From positions 5,789,501 to 5,853,500 of the forward strand of contig NZ_JAUSXS010000001.1 of the NCBI RefSeq assembly GCF_030816195.1: a stretch of DNA of 64,000 nt, written 5' to 3'. The notes beneath the pieces were generated by a model. That model was given only the letters and a program-made list of their open reading frames with translations, did no database searches and was not told where the DNA came from. Position numbers and translations under genes: made by a program. This document shows, one piece after another, positions 56,781-64,000 of this stretch (the stretch's first letter is position 1; each line of letters opens with the position of its first letter). The DNA is from Pseudomonas sp. W4I3 (GTDB taxonomy: Bacteria > Pseudomonadota > Gammaproteobacteria > Pseudomonadales > Pseudomonadaceae).

Positions 56781-56810
56781 TGTGGCGAGGGAGCTTGCTC
56801 CCTCGCCACA
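56781..56810. terminator. Perfect REP-like hairpin after mscL
   Basis: TGTGGCGAGGGAGC-TT-GCTCCCTCGCCACA, 14-bp perfect stem between the convergent mscL and fpr genes. No T-tract. Confidence 0.6.
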
Positions 56811-56852
56811 AGTACGGCGTTTGCCTGACAAACCTTAGCTCGTAAGGCTTTC

Positions 56853-57629
56853 TTACCAGTAGTTTTCCACCGCTACCTGCCCCGGGCGCCGGCTCAGGCT
56901 CAGTTGCAGGTCGCGCTGCTTGAGCAACTGCCGGGTGTCATCGACCATTTGCGGGTTGCCGCAAATCAGCACGCGGGAGTGCTCCGGGGTCAGCGCGACG
57001 CCGGCAGCACGCTCCAGCTCGCCGTTCTCGATCAACGTGGTGATGCGCCCGTTCAGCGCGCCCGGATGCCGCTCACGCGTGACAATAGGGATGTAGGTCA
57101 GCTTGTGGGCATATTCAGCCAGGTGTTCACGCGTGCCCAGTTCAGTGATCAGCGACTGGTACGCCAGTTCCTTGGCCTCGCGAGCGCTGTACACCAGGAC
57201 GATACGCTCGAACTTCTCCCATACCTCGAAATCCTGCAGGATCGACAGGAAAGGCGCCACGCCGGTACCGGTGCCCAACAGCCACAAATCACGCCCGTCC
57301 ACAAAACGGTTCAGGGTCAGGAAGCCGGTGGCCTGACGCTCCACCAGCAACGTATCGCCCACTTTCAGGCGACTCAACTCGCTGGTGAACTCACCCCCCG
57401 GCACGACAATGGAAAAGAAATCGAGGTGCTCGTCAAACGGCGACGACACGATGGAATAAGCGCGCCACACGGTACTGCCATCTGCCTTGGTGACGCCCAG
57501 GCGCACGAACTGGCCGGCGGTGAAACGAAAACCGGGATCGCGGGTGGTGCGCAGGGTGAAGAGGCTGGGCGTCAACGATTGCACGTCGAGCAGGGTCTGG
57601 CGGGTAAATTTTTCAGCACTGGCCGTCAT
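56853..57629 (-). CDS. fpr: Ferredoxin/flavodoxin-NADP+ reductase
   Basis: A 258-residue FNR; ATG at 57629 with GGAG upstream. FAD motif RAYSIVSSP (RxYS), NADP-binding GTGTGVAPFLSIL, and the terminal VENYW typical of bacterial Fpr. It returns electrons between NADPH and ferredoxin or flavodoxin, often under oxidative stress in pseudomonads. Confidence 0.95.
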   Translation of the reverse strand: MTASAEKFTRQTLLDVQSLTPSLFTLRTTRDPGFRFTAGQFVRLGVTKADGSTVWRAYSIVSSPFDEHLDFFSIVVPGGEFTSELSRLKVGDTLLVERQATGFLTLNRFVDGRDLWLLGTGTGVAPFLSILQDFEVWEKFERIVLVYSAREAKELAYQSLITELGTREHLAEYAHKLTYIPIVTRERHPGALNGRITTLIENGELERAAGVALTPEHSRVLICGNPQMVDDTRQLLKQRDLQLSLSRRPGQVAVENYW

Positions 57630-58056
57630 GGGTGGCTCCGTTTTGCACAGGGCCTTAGTGTCGCTCAAAGCAGGCCGCGCAAACACCGCTGATTTGTACT
57701 GGCATTGCATCAACCCAAGACGGCGACTGTGTCAGTGTTGTGACAAAAGCGGTGAATAGTGCCGCCTCAACTTCGAACTAAACATTTTGCTATTACCGAA
57801 TTCGAAATCCGCTAAAAGTTGAAGCTGAACGCTCGAAAGATATCACTTTGATACCACCGATAACCTGTTGAAAACGCAAGCGCTACTTTGCTGGGTCTTG
57901 AAAACGCTTAGCCCTGATATACCGGGCAAGGCTAAAAGCATACTAACGATTGAATATTTTTCCTGCTCGCTTGTACGACTTATCCTACACTTTGCTTTCG
58001 AACGACCTTGGGATCCGGACGTACCCGAGCCAGGTAAAACCTATGGAGACTGTACG
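57630..58056. other. AT-rich upstream region of the luxR-type gene
   Basis: A 427-base gap, AT-rich from about 57780. It probably contains the promoters of fpr and the receptor. No confident binding site identified. Confidence 0.4.
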
Positions 58057-58767
58057 ATGGTCAAGTGGCGCAATACACGGCTACCCAAGCTGGAAGGCGA
58101 GAGCGAAATCACCAGCGTGTTTGAAATGGTCGTCAATCACACCTACGAGTTGGGATTCCAATATTGCTCATTTACGATGAGCTCCCAAGCGCACAGCAAC
58201 CAAACAGAACCCATCCATCTTAGTAACCATCCAAATGAATGGAGAACTATTTACAAGCAAGCGCATTTCTTCGATGTAGATCCCGTGGTGTCCCAGTGTA
58301 AAAATAGTGTACTGCCCATTCTTTGGAACAAAAAAACTTTCAGTGATACCCCTCAATTGTGGGAATTGGCCCAATCGTTTGGCGCGCACTTAGGCTGGAC
58401 CCAAGCGGTCCATGACTTCCAGGGTGTGTTCAGCATGCTGACGCTGACGCGTGGTAAAGGCGAGGTCAGCCCTGAAGAACTTTACGAAAAAGCCGGGCAA
58501 GTGTTGTGGCTCTGCCATGCGATGCATGCGGTTGTAGCGAAAAAATACGCCGATGAAACTCAAGTCAGCGCGCCCAGCAAGCTGACCGCACGGGAAACGG
58601 AAGTGCTCAAGTGGTCCGCCATGGGCAAGACCGCCTCCGAAATCGCCGCCATTCTCTGTTTGTCCGAGCGCACCGTAGGCTTTCATATCAGCAGTACCTT
58701 CAAGAAGCTGGGGGTCCACAATAAAATCCAGGCCGTGCTCAGCGCCTCCAAAGCAGGGCTGTTTTAA
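58057..58767 (+). CDS. Orphan LuxR-type regulator with autoinducer-binding domain
   Basis: A 236-residue protein from the ATG at 58057 (GGAG 9 bases upstream). The N-terminal ligand domain shows the conserved W..Y...D-P and W pattern (NEWRTIYKQAHFFDVDPVV, LPILWNK) and a Gly (AHLGW). The C-terminal HTH is LTARETEVLKWSAMGKTASEIAAILCLSERTVGFHISSTFKKLGVHNK. No LuxI synthase is in the window. It may sense acyl-homoserine lactones or related cues made elsewhere or by neighbours. The first half is AT-rich, suggesting acquisition. Confidence 0.88.
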   Translation: MVKWRNTRLPKLEGESEITSVFEMVVNHTYELGFQYCSFTMSSQAHSNQTEPIHLSNHPNEWRTIYKQAHFFDVDPVVSQCKNSVLPILWNKKTFSDTPQLWELAQSFGAHLGWTQAVHDFQGVFSMLTLTRGKGEVSPEELYEKAGQVLWLCHAMHAVVAKKYADETQVSAPSKLTARETEVLKWSAMGKTASEIAAILCLSERTVGFHISSTFKKLGVHNKIQAVLSASKAGLF

Positions 58768-58909
58768 CCCCCGCAAGAAACACCGCATGTCATCGCGGTC
58801 AAAAAAAAGTAACATTTACGGCCAATTCTGAGTGTTGATGCTGCCCTTTCAGAGGTTGCCTCGCCGTTCACTCAGACGGTTCCGTCGATTACCCAGAGCC
58901 TCCCCCGCC

Positions 58910-60034
58910 ATGCCCTTGCTTGACAGCCCCTTCGCCCAGCTCGATTTGATTCGTCAGCCCGAGCAACACAATGACCCGCTGCAAGCCTTCGATGCCGCCG
59001 ACGAGTATCTGCTCAGCCACCTCGCCAGCCAGCACCCCAACCCGGCGACCCGTGTGCTGGTACTCAATGACAGCTTCGGCGCCCTCGCGGCGAGCCTTGA
59101 AGGCCAGGTGCAGGTGATCTCCAGCGGCGACTCATTCCTCGCCGCCCAAGGCCTGGAGAAAAACCTGGTGCGCAACGGCAAGGCGTTTGATGCGGTGCCG
59201 TTCGTACCCGCCAGCGATGTGCCGGTTGGGCCTTTCGATCGGGTGCTGCTGCGCGTGCCGAAAACCCTGGCACTGCTGGAAGAGCAACTGATCCGGCTGC
59301 ACGGGCAGTTGGCGCCAGGCGCCGAAGTGATCGCCGGGGCGATGGTCAAACACTTGCCACGCGCCGCCGGTGAGCTGCTCGAGCGCTATATCGGGCCGAT
59401 GCACGCCAGCCTCGCGGTCAAAAAGGCTCGGCTGCTGATCGCCACCGTTGCGGATCGCCCTGCCCCCGTATCGCCCTACCCTACCCGCTACACCCTAGAT
59501 ACGCCGGCCATTGAATTGCTCAACCATGCCAACGTGTTCTGCCGCGAAGGCCTGGACATCGGCACGCGTGCTTTCCTGCCGCACCTGCCGAGCAACCTGG
59601 GCAGCGCCCGCGTGGCGGACCTGGGCTGCGGCAACGGTGTATTGGCGATTGCCAGCGCACTGCAAAACCCCGACGCGCAGTACACACTGGTGGATGAGTC
59701 GTTCATGGCGGTGCAGTCGGCCGGCGAGAACTGGCAGGACGCCCTGGGGCAACGCGAGATGATCGTGCGTGCCGGCGACGGCCTGGCCGGCCAGGAAGCG
59801 CAGTCGCTTGACGTGGTGCTGTGCAACCCGCCTTTCCACCAGCAGCAGGTGGTGGGCGACTTTCTCGCCTGGCGCATGTTCCAGCAGGCGCGGGAAGCCC
59901 TGGTGGTGGGCGGCGCGCTGTATATCGTCGGTAACCGTCACCTGGGTTACCACAGCAAATTGGCGCGCCTGTTCCGCGGCGTCGAGCAAGTGGCGGCCAC
60001 GCCCAAGTTCGTCATTCTCAAGGCCCGCAAATAA
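58910..60034 (+). CDS. rlmG: 23S rRNA (guanine-N2)-methyltransferase RlmG
   Basis: A 374-residue protein; ATG at 58910 (MPLLDSPFAQLDLIRQP). C-terminal AdoMet domain: VADLGCGNGVLAIA and CNPPFHQQQ. The N-terminal half is the inactive methylase-like domain common to RlmG/RsmC. It modifies G1835 of 23S rRNA. A truncated REPIN follows. Confidence 0.92.
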   Translation: MPLLDSPFAQLDLIRQPEQHNDPLQAFDAADEYLLSHLASQHPNPATRVLVLNDSFGALAASLEGQVQVISSGDSFLAAQGLEKNLVRNGKAFDAVPFVPASDVPVGPFDRVLLRVPKTLALLEEQLIRLHGQLAPGAEVIAGAMVKHLPRAAGELLERYIGPMHASLAVKKARLLIATVADRPAPVSPYPTRYTLDTPAIELLNHANVFCREGLDIGTRAFLPHLPSNLGSARVADLGCGNGVLAIASALQNPDAQYTLVDESFMAVQSAGENWQDALGQREMIVRAGDGLAGQEAQSLDVVLCNPPFHQQQVVGDFLAWRMFQQAREALVVGGALYIVGNRHLGYHSKLARLFRGVEQVAATPKFVILKARK

Positions 60035-60042
60035 AAAACCCG

Positions 60043-60134
60043 TTGTAGGAGCGAGCGAAAACACCCAGGCAACGCGTCCATTCTGGATGAGCGCGGTGCC
60101 CGTGAGTTCTTCGCGAGCAAGCTCGCTCCTACAA
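60043..60134. repeat. REPIN, family 2, one half shortened
   Basis: TTGTAGGAGCGAGC... and mirror ...GCTCGCTCCTACAA. The left unit lacks the TTGCTCGCGAA part present in the right unit. Confidence 0.8.
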
Positions 60135-60151
60135 AAGCCCAGCTCGGGATA

Positions 60152-60319
60152 TCAATGGGTGGTCAGGCCTGCCGCATTCATGAACATGCGCATCAGGCTG
60201 GCGACGATGAACAGGGCCAGCACGCTGCCGGTCCAGATCATCGCCAACCACCCAAGGCGTCGCCACAGTGGCTGCTTCTCGGCCTGTTCGATGTCGTGCA
60301 ACGAAGGTTTGCCCGGCAT
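60152..60319 (-). CDS. DUF2474 small membrane protein of the cio operon
   Basis: A 55-residue ORF, short and easily missed: MPGKPSLHDIEQAEKQPLWR..., with one hydrophobic segment (GWLAMIWTGSVLALFIVASLM). AGGAGGG precedes the ATG. It follows cioB by 12 bases. DUF2474 proteins accompany cyanide-insensitive bd-type oxidases, in the position of CydX-like subunits in E. coli; a stabilising role is inferred. Confidence 0.82.
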   Translation of the reverse strand: MPGKPSLHDIEQAEKQPLWRRLGWLAMIWTGSVLALFIVASLMRMFMNAAGLTTH

Positions 60320-60331
60320 GTTGCGACCCTC

Positions 60332-61339
60332 CTAGTGGTAACCGTCTTCATGGGTGACCTTGCCGCGGAACACGTAGTAGCTCCAGAAGGTGTACACCAG
60401 GATCAACGGGATGATGAACAAGGTGCCCACCAGCATAAAGCCCTGGCTTTGCGGCGGTGCGGCGGCGTCCCAGATCGATACCGACGGTGGGATGATGTTC
60501 GGCCACAGGCTGATCCCCAGGCCGCTGTAACCCAGGAAGATCAATACCAGCGTCAGCAGGAACGGCGTGTAGTGCGCATTGCGTGCCACGGCGCGGATCA
60601 GCCCGTACATGGTCACCAGCACCAGCACCGGCACTGGCAGGAACCACAGCAGGTTTGGCAGGGTGAACCAGCGCGAGGCGATTTCCGGGTGGGTCAGCGG
60701 TGTCCAGATACTGACGATACCGATCACGGCCAGCACCACGAAGGCCAGCGGTCGCGCGATGTTATGCATCTGCTCCTGCAACTTGCCTTCGGTCTTCATG
60801 ATCAGCCAGGTGCAGCCGAGCAAGGCATACGCCACGATCAAAGCCACGCCGCAGAACATCGTGAACGGTGTGAGCCAGTCCAGTGAACCTCCGGCAAATT
60901 GGCGGTTCACCACCGGTATCCCGTCGATAAACGCCCCCAACGCCACGCCCTGGAAGAACGTGGCTGTCAGTGAACCGCCGATAAACGCCTTGTCCCACAG
61001 GTGACGCTTGTGGTCCTTGGCCTTGAAGCGGAACTCGAAGGCCACGCCGCGAAAGATCAGCCCGATCAACATCAGGATCAGCGGCAGGTACAACGCCGAC
61101 AGCACCACCGAATAGGCCAGCGGGAACGCGCCGAACAATCCGGCACCGCCCAATACCAGCCAGGTTTCGTTACCGTCCCACACCGGTGCCACGGTGTCCA
61201 TCATCACGTCGCGGTCGGTCTTGCCCTGCACGAACGGAAACAGGATGCCGATGCCCAGGTCGAAGCCGTCCATGACCACGTACATCATGATCCCGAAAAT
61301 GATGATCACAGCCCAGATCAGCGGAAGATCAATGCCCAT
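60332..61339 (-). CDS. cioB: Cyanide-insensitive quinol oxidase subunit II
   Basis: About 335 residues, ATG at 61339 (MGIDLPLIWAVIIIFGIMMYVVMDGFDLG) with GGGGAA upstream. CydB-type with ~8 spans; DGFDLGIG, WDGNETWLVLGG and the RGVAFEFR segment are diagnostic. Second subunit of the CioAB bd-type oxidase. The stop and next ATG are close, and cioA ends 1 base upstream. Confidence 0.95.
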   Translation of the reverse strand: MGIDLPLIWAVIIIFGIMMYVVMDGFDLGIGILFPFVQGKTDRDVMMDTVAPVWDGNETWLVLGGAGLFGAFPLAYSVVLSALYLPLILMLIGLIFRGVAFEFRFKAKDHKRHLWDKAFIGGSLTATFFQGVALGAFIDGIPVVNRQFAGGSLDWLTPFTMFCGVALIVAYALLGCTWLIMKTEGKLQEQMHNIARPLAFVVLAVIGIVSIWTPLTHPEIASRWFTLPNLLWFLPVPVLVLVTMYGLIRAVARNAHYTPFLLTLVLIFLGYSGLGISLWPNIIPPSVSIWDAAAPPQSQGFMLVGTLFIIPLILVYTFWSYYVFRGKVTHEDGYH

Positions 61340-61340
61340 C

Positions 61341-62780
61341 TCAATTCCCCTTTTGCTGGATGTCGTCGTGCTCGTTGCCGGTGCCATCATCGGCAGCGGA
61401 GAGCGGACGGGCCGGTGTGCGTTTCTGCCCCGGGCCACCATGGGCCGGTTCAGTGGCCATGTGAATCACAGGCCCTTTGCGCACCAGACGCATCATGTAG
61501 CCAAGGCCCGCGCCAAACAGCGCGAAGTACACCACCACGAACAACACCAAGGTGATGGTCATCTGCGCCAGGCTATGCCCGGAGGACGCATCCGCCGTGC
61601 GCATCAGCCCGTAGACCACCCACGGCTGGCGCCCGATTTCGGTGGTGAACCAGCCGGCGAGGATCGCGATCAGACCCGACGGCCCCATCCACAGCGCCAG
61701 GTACAGGAACGGCCTGGACGTGTACATCTTGTCGCCCCGGCGCAGCCACAGGCTGAACAAGCCGGTGAAGATCATCAGAAAGCCCAGGCCGACCATGACC
61801 CGGAACGACCAGAACACCACGGTCGAGTTAGGCCGGTCTTCAGGCGGGAACTCCTTGAGCGCCGGCACCTGTTTATCCAGCGAGTGGGTCAGGATCAAGC
61901 TGCCCAAATAGGGAATTTCCACCGCGTACTTGGTCTTTTCGGCTTTCATGTCCGGCCAGCCGAACAGGATCAGCGGCGTGGGCTCGTTGCCGATGTTTTC
62001 CCAGTGGCCTTCAATCGCGGCGATTTTTGCCGGTTGATGCTTCAGGGTGTTGAGCCCGTGGAAGTCGCCGATCACCGCCTGGATAGGCGCAACGATCAAC
62101 GCCATCCACATTGCCATCGAGAGCATTTTGCGTATCGCCGGGTTGTCCTTGCCACGCAGCAGGTGCCAGGCCGCCGATGAGCCGACAAAGAACGCCGTGG
62201 CGACGAACGCCGCAGTGGCCATGTGCGCCAGACGGTAGGGGAACGATGGGTTGAAGACCACGGCGAACCAATCGGTGGGGATCACTCGGCCATCGACAAT
62301 TTCAAAGCCTTGGGGCGTCTGCATCCAGCTATTGGACGAGAGAATCCAGAAGGTCGAGATCAGCGTACCGATGGCCACCATCACGGTGGAGAAGAAGTGC
62401 AGGTTGCGCCCCACCTTGTTCCAGCCGAACAGCATCACGCCGAGGAAGCCTGCCTCGAGGAAGAACGCCGTGAGCACTTCGTACGTCAGCAACGGCCCGG
62501 TGACGGCGCCGGCGAAGTCCGAGAAACGGCTCCAGTTGGTGCCGAACTGATAGGCCATGACCAGTCCGGAGACCACGCCCATGCCGAAGTTGACGGCAAA
62601 GATCTTCGACCAGAAATGGTAGAGGTCACGGTAGGTGTCGTTGCGGGTCTTGAGCCACAAGCCCTCCAGCACCGCAAGGTAACTGGCCAGGCCGATGGTG
62701 ATCGCCGGGAACAGGATGTGAAACGAGATGGTGAACGCAAATTGAATTCGGGCGAGATCTAGCGCCTCCAAACCGAACAT
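61341..62780 (-). CDS. cioA: Cyanide-insensitive quinol oxidase subunit I
   Basis: A 479-residue CydA-type subunit; ATG at 62780 with AGAGGA upstream. Haem ligands His in FTISFHILFPAI and in the KMLSMAMW region, the GRQPW motif, and a short quinol loop as in CioA rather than long-loop CydA. It gives oxygen respiration resistant to cyanide and low in proton pumping. An ANR/FNR box lies 160 bases upstream. Confidence 0.95.
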   Translation of the reverse strand: MFGLEALDLARIQFAFTISFHILFPAITIGLASYLAVLEGLWLKTRNDTYRDLYHFWSKIFAVNFGMGVVSGLVMAYQFGTNWSRFSDFAGAVTGPLLTYEVLTAFFLEAGFLGVMLFGWNKVGRNLHFFSTVMVAIGTLISTFWILSSNSWMQTPQGFEIVDGRVIPTDWFAVVFNPSFPYRLAHMATAAFVATAFFVGSSAAWHLLRGKDNPAIRKMLSMAMWMALIVAPIQAVIGDFHGLNTLKHQPAKIAAIEGHWENIGNEPTPLILFGWPDMKAEKTKYAVEIPYLGSLILTHSLDKQVPALKEFPPEDRPNSTVVFWSFRVMVGLGFLMIFTGLFSLWLRRGDKMYTSRPFLYLALWMGPSGLIAILAGWFTTEIGRQPWVVYGLMRTADASSGHSLAQMTITLVLFVVVYFALFGAGLGYMMRLVRKGPVIHMATEPAHGGPGQKRTPARPLSAADDGTGNEHDDIQQKGN

Positions 62781-63099
62781 AAGTCTTCCTCTGTCAGGTA
62801 ATACCGGCTGCGGGCTGGGAGCCTGCACCCACTGCCCCCACGGGATATGGAGTGTGGCGAATTTCAATTCGTTTCTTTTTTTACCCGTCACGCAGGGAAT
62901 CAGGCCTTTCGGCCGCCAGAGCAATCCCGATACAGGCGTTGATCTGGATCAAGCATCGTTGAAAGAGTAGTCCCATTTCCGATGTCCGGTTATGTGGTCT
63001 TTTGCCGCGTGACAGCCTGCCTCACCTCGGTTATTGCAACTCTTTGTTACAACACAATGCTAATCTCGCCGTTCCTTTCGGCCCCGACCTGTACTCCCA
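62781..63099. other. Divergent region between cioA and MFS gene
   Basis: A 319-base gap holding the ANR/FNR box; no gene seen. Confidence 0.5.
62939..62952. promoter_or_regulatory. Perfect ANR/FNR box
   Basis: TTGATCTGGATCAA matches the consensus TTGAT-N4-ATCAA exactly. It sits between the divergent cioA and MFS genes, centred ~165 bases from the cioA start and ~155 from the MFS start. In P. aeruginosa ANR controls cioAB; which gene it controls here is inferred. Confidence 0.8.
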
Positions 63100-64000
63100 A
63101 TGCCTAGCGAACCCGCGTTGCTGTTACGTCACCACCGCCCTTTCATCGCGTTCTGGCTCGCGCGGATCTTTACCGCCAGCGGCTTCCAGATGCTGACCGT
63201 GGCCATCGGCTGGAACCTCTATCAACTGACCGGCAATGTGCTGGACCTGGGGTTGGTCGGCCTGGTGGAGTTCGTGCCGCGCGTGCTGTTCATGCTGCAC
63301 ACCGGGCATGTGGCCGATCGCTATGAGCGGCGTAAAGTCGCCGCCATCTGCCAGACCGTACAGGCGCTGATTGCCCTGTCTTTGGCCATCGGCGGCCTGA
63401 CCGGCAACGTGACCCGCGAGATGATCTTCATCCTCGCCTTCCTGCTGGGCGCCGCGCGCTCATTCGAAATGCCCACCACCCAGGCCCTGCTGCCGAGCAT
63501 CGTGCCCAGCGCGCTGTTCCCACGAGCCGTGGCCTCATCACAATCGGCGCAGCAATTGGCGACCATCGTCGCCCCGGCCCTCGGCGGCTTGCTCTATGCG
63601 TTCGGCAGCGTCTGGGTATACGGCCCCACCGTGGTGCTGTACCTGATCGCCTGCGTGCTGACCTTGAACCTGCCGGCCCGCCAGACGCCGCTGAACAAAG
63701 GCAAGGCCACCCTGGACTCGCTGCTGGCCGGGATTCGCTTTATCCGCAGCCGACCAGACATCCTCGGCGCAATTTCCCTGGACTTGTTCGCCGTGCTGCT
63801 GGGCGGCGCCACTGCGTTATTGCCGGTGTTCGCCAAGGACATCCTGTTGACCGGCGCCTGGGGCCTGGGCCTGTTGCGCTCGGCACCGGCGGTGGGGGCA
63901 CTGCTGATGTCACTGTGGCTGGCGCGCTATGCGGTGGACCGCAAAGTCGGCCGCGTGATGTTCACGGCAGTCGGTGTGTTCGGCGTGGCGACCATCGCGT
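63100..64000 (+). CDS. EntS-like MFS transporter, 3' truncated by window
   Basis: The ATG at 63100 begins an open frame that runs off the right edge (300 codons visible). At least eight spans are visible. GHVADRYERRKVAAI is motif A and FEMPTTQALLPSIVP is typical of EntS/YbdA-type exporters. The ANR/FNR box lies ~150 bases upstream, so it may be oxygen-regulated. Substrate unknown. Confidence 0.85.
   Translation, partial: MPSEPALLLRHHRPFIAFWLARIFTASGFQMLTVAIGWNLYQLTGNVLDLGLVGLVEFVPRVLFMLHTGHVADRYERRKVAAICQTVQALIALSLAIGGLTGNVTREMIFILAFLLGAARSFEMPTTQALLPSIVPSALFPRAVASSQSAQQLATIVAPALGGLLYAFGSVWVYGPTVVLYLIACVLTLNLPARQTPLNKGKATLDSLLAGIRFIRSRPDILGAISLDLFAVLLGGATALLPVFAKDILLTGAWGLGLLRSAPAVGALLMSLWLARYAVDRKVGRVMFTAVGVFGVATIA

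Noticed and set aside
57863..57882. Possible lux box (CT-N12-AG) upstream of the LuxR-type gene
   Set aside because: CT-N12-AG is expected by chance more than once in this interval and the half-sites do not form a convincing dyad.

Overview
This window looks like a chromosome segment of a Pseudomonas species of the P. fluorescens group. The evidence is high GC with GC-rich third positions, a tmRNA with a Pseudomonas-like tag (ANDENYGQEFAIAA), several REPIN-type inverted repeats of the kind scattered through fluorescent pseudomonads, and typical core genes: glyA, radA, katB-ankB, rlmG, cioAB, gdhA, ettA, mscL and fpr. The species call is inference.

Layout. Bases 1-1441 hold the end of a D-lactate dehydrogenase-type flavo/Fe-S protein and a small secreted protein. 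The ssrA gene (1538-1935) is followed by an integrated island of about 15 kb (roughly 1936-17107). The island carries a P4-type integrase; a tightly overlapping minus-strand operon (DUF3987/YfjI-like protein, a small protein, a second tyrosine recombinase, a small partner protein); a P4/C4-like antisense RNA immunity switch; an AT-rich type I restriction-modification operon (xre-hsdR-hsdM-hsdS); and a decayed second copy of the recombinase module near its right end. A degenerate copy of the ssrA 3' end and the apparent original ssrA terminator lie at 17081-17142. Pairs of GGTATTCC repeats with the same 12-bp phase lie just inside both ends.

Bases 17.4-36.3 kb are mostly core: a LysR regulator, a GT39 glycosyltransferase, a YqhA protein, a large lipoprotein, a Lon-like protease, DUF3015 and DUF4105 periplasmic proteins, chorismate mutase, an AT-rich solitary HsdR-N-type nuclease, a GreB-like factor, GdhA, EttA and a DUF2269 membrane protein.

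Bases 36.4-42.6 kb form a compact six-gene minus-strand operon: thermostable-hemolysin/GNAT-like protein, AMP-ligase, Fe(II)/2OG oxygenase with an HxE triad, AurF-like diiron oxygenase, MFS exporter and AraC regulator. It looks like an uncharacterised small-molecule pathway. A PAS-GGDEF-EAL protein is encoded divergently.

Bases 46.9-64 kb hold glyA; btsT/cstA-yjiX-yjiA (carbon-starvation/pyruvate uptake and a metal GTPase); a PilZ protein; radA; katB-ankB (peroxide defence); mscL; fpr; an orphan LuxR-type receptor; rlmG; the cioA-cioB-DUF2474 cyanide-insensitive oxidase operon with a perfect ANR/FNR box upstream; and the start of an MFS exporter running off the end.

The two most interesting regions are the ssrA island, with its antisense switch, paired recombinase modules and inverted GGCGACA arrays, and the six-gene biosynthetic operon at 36.4-42.6 kb.
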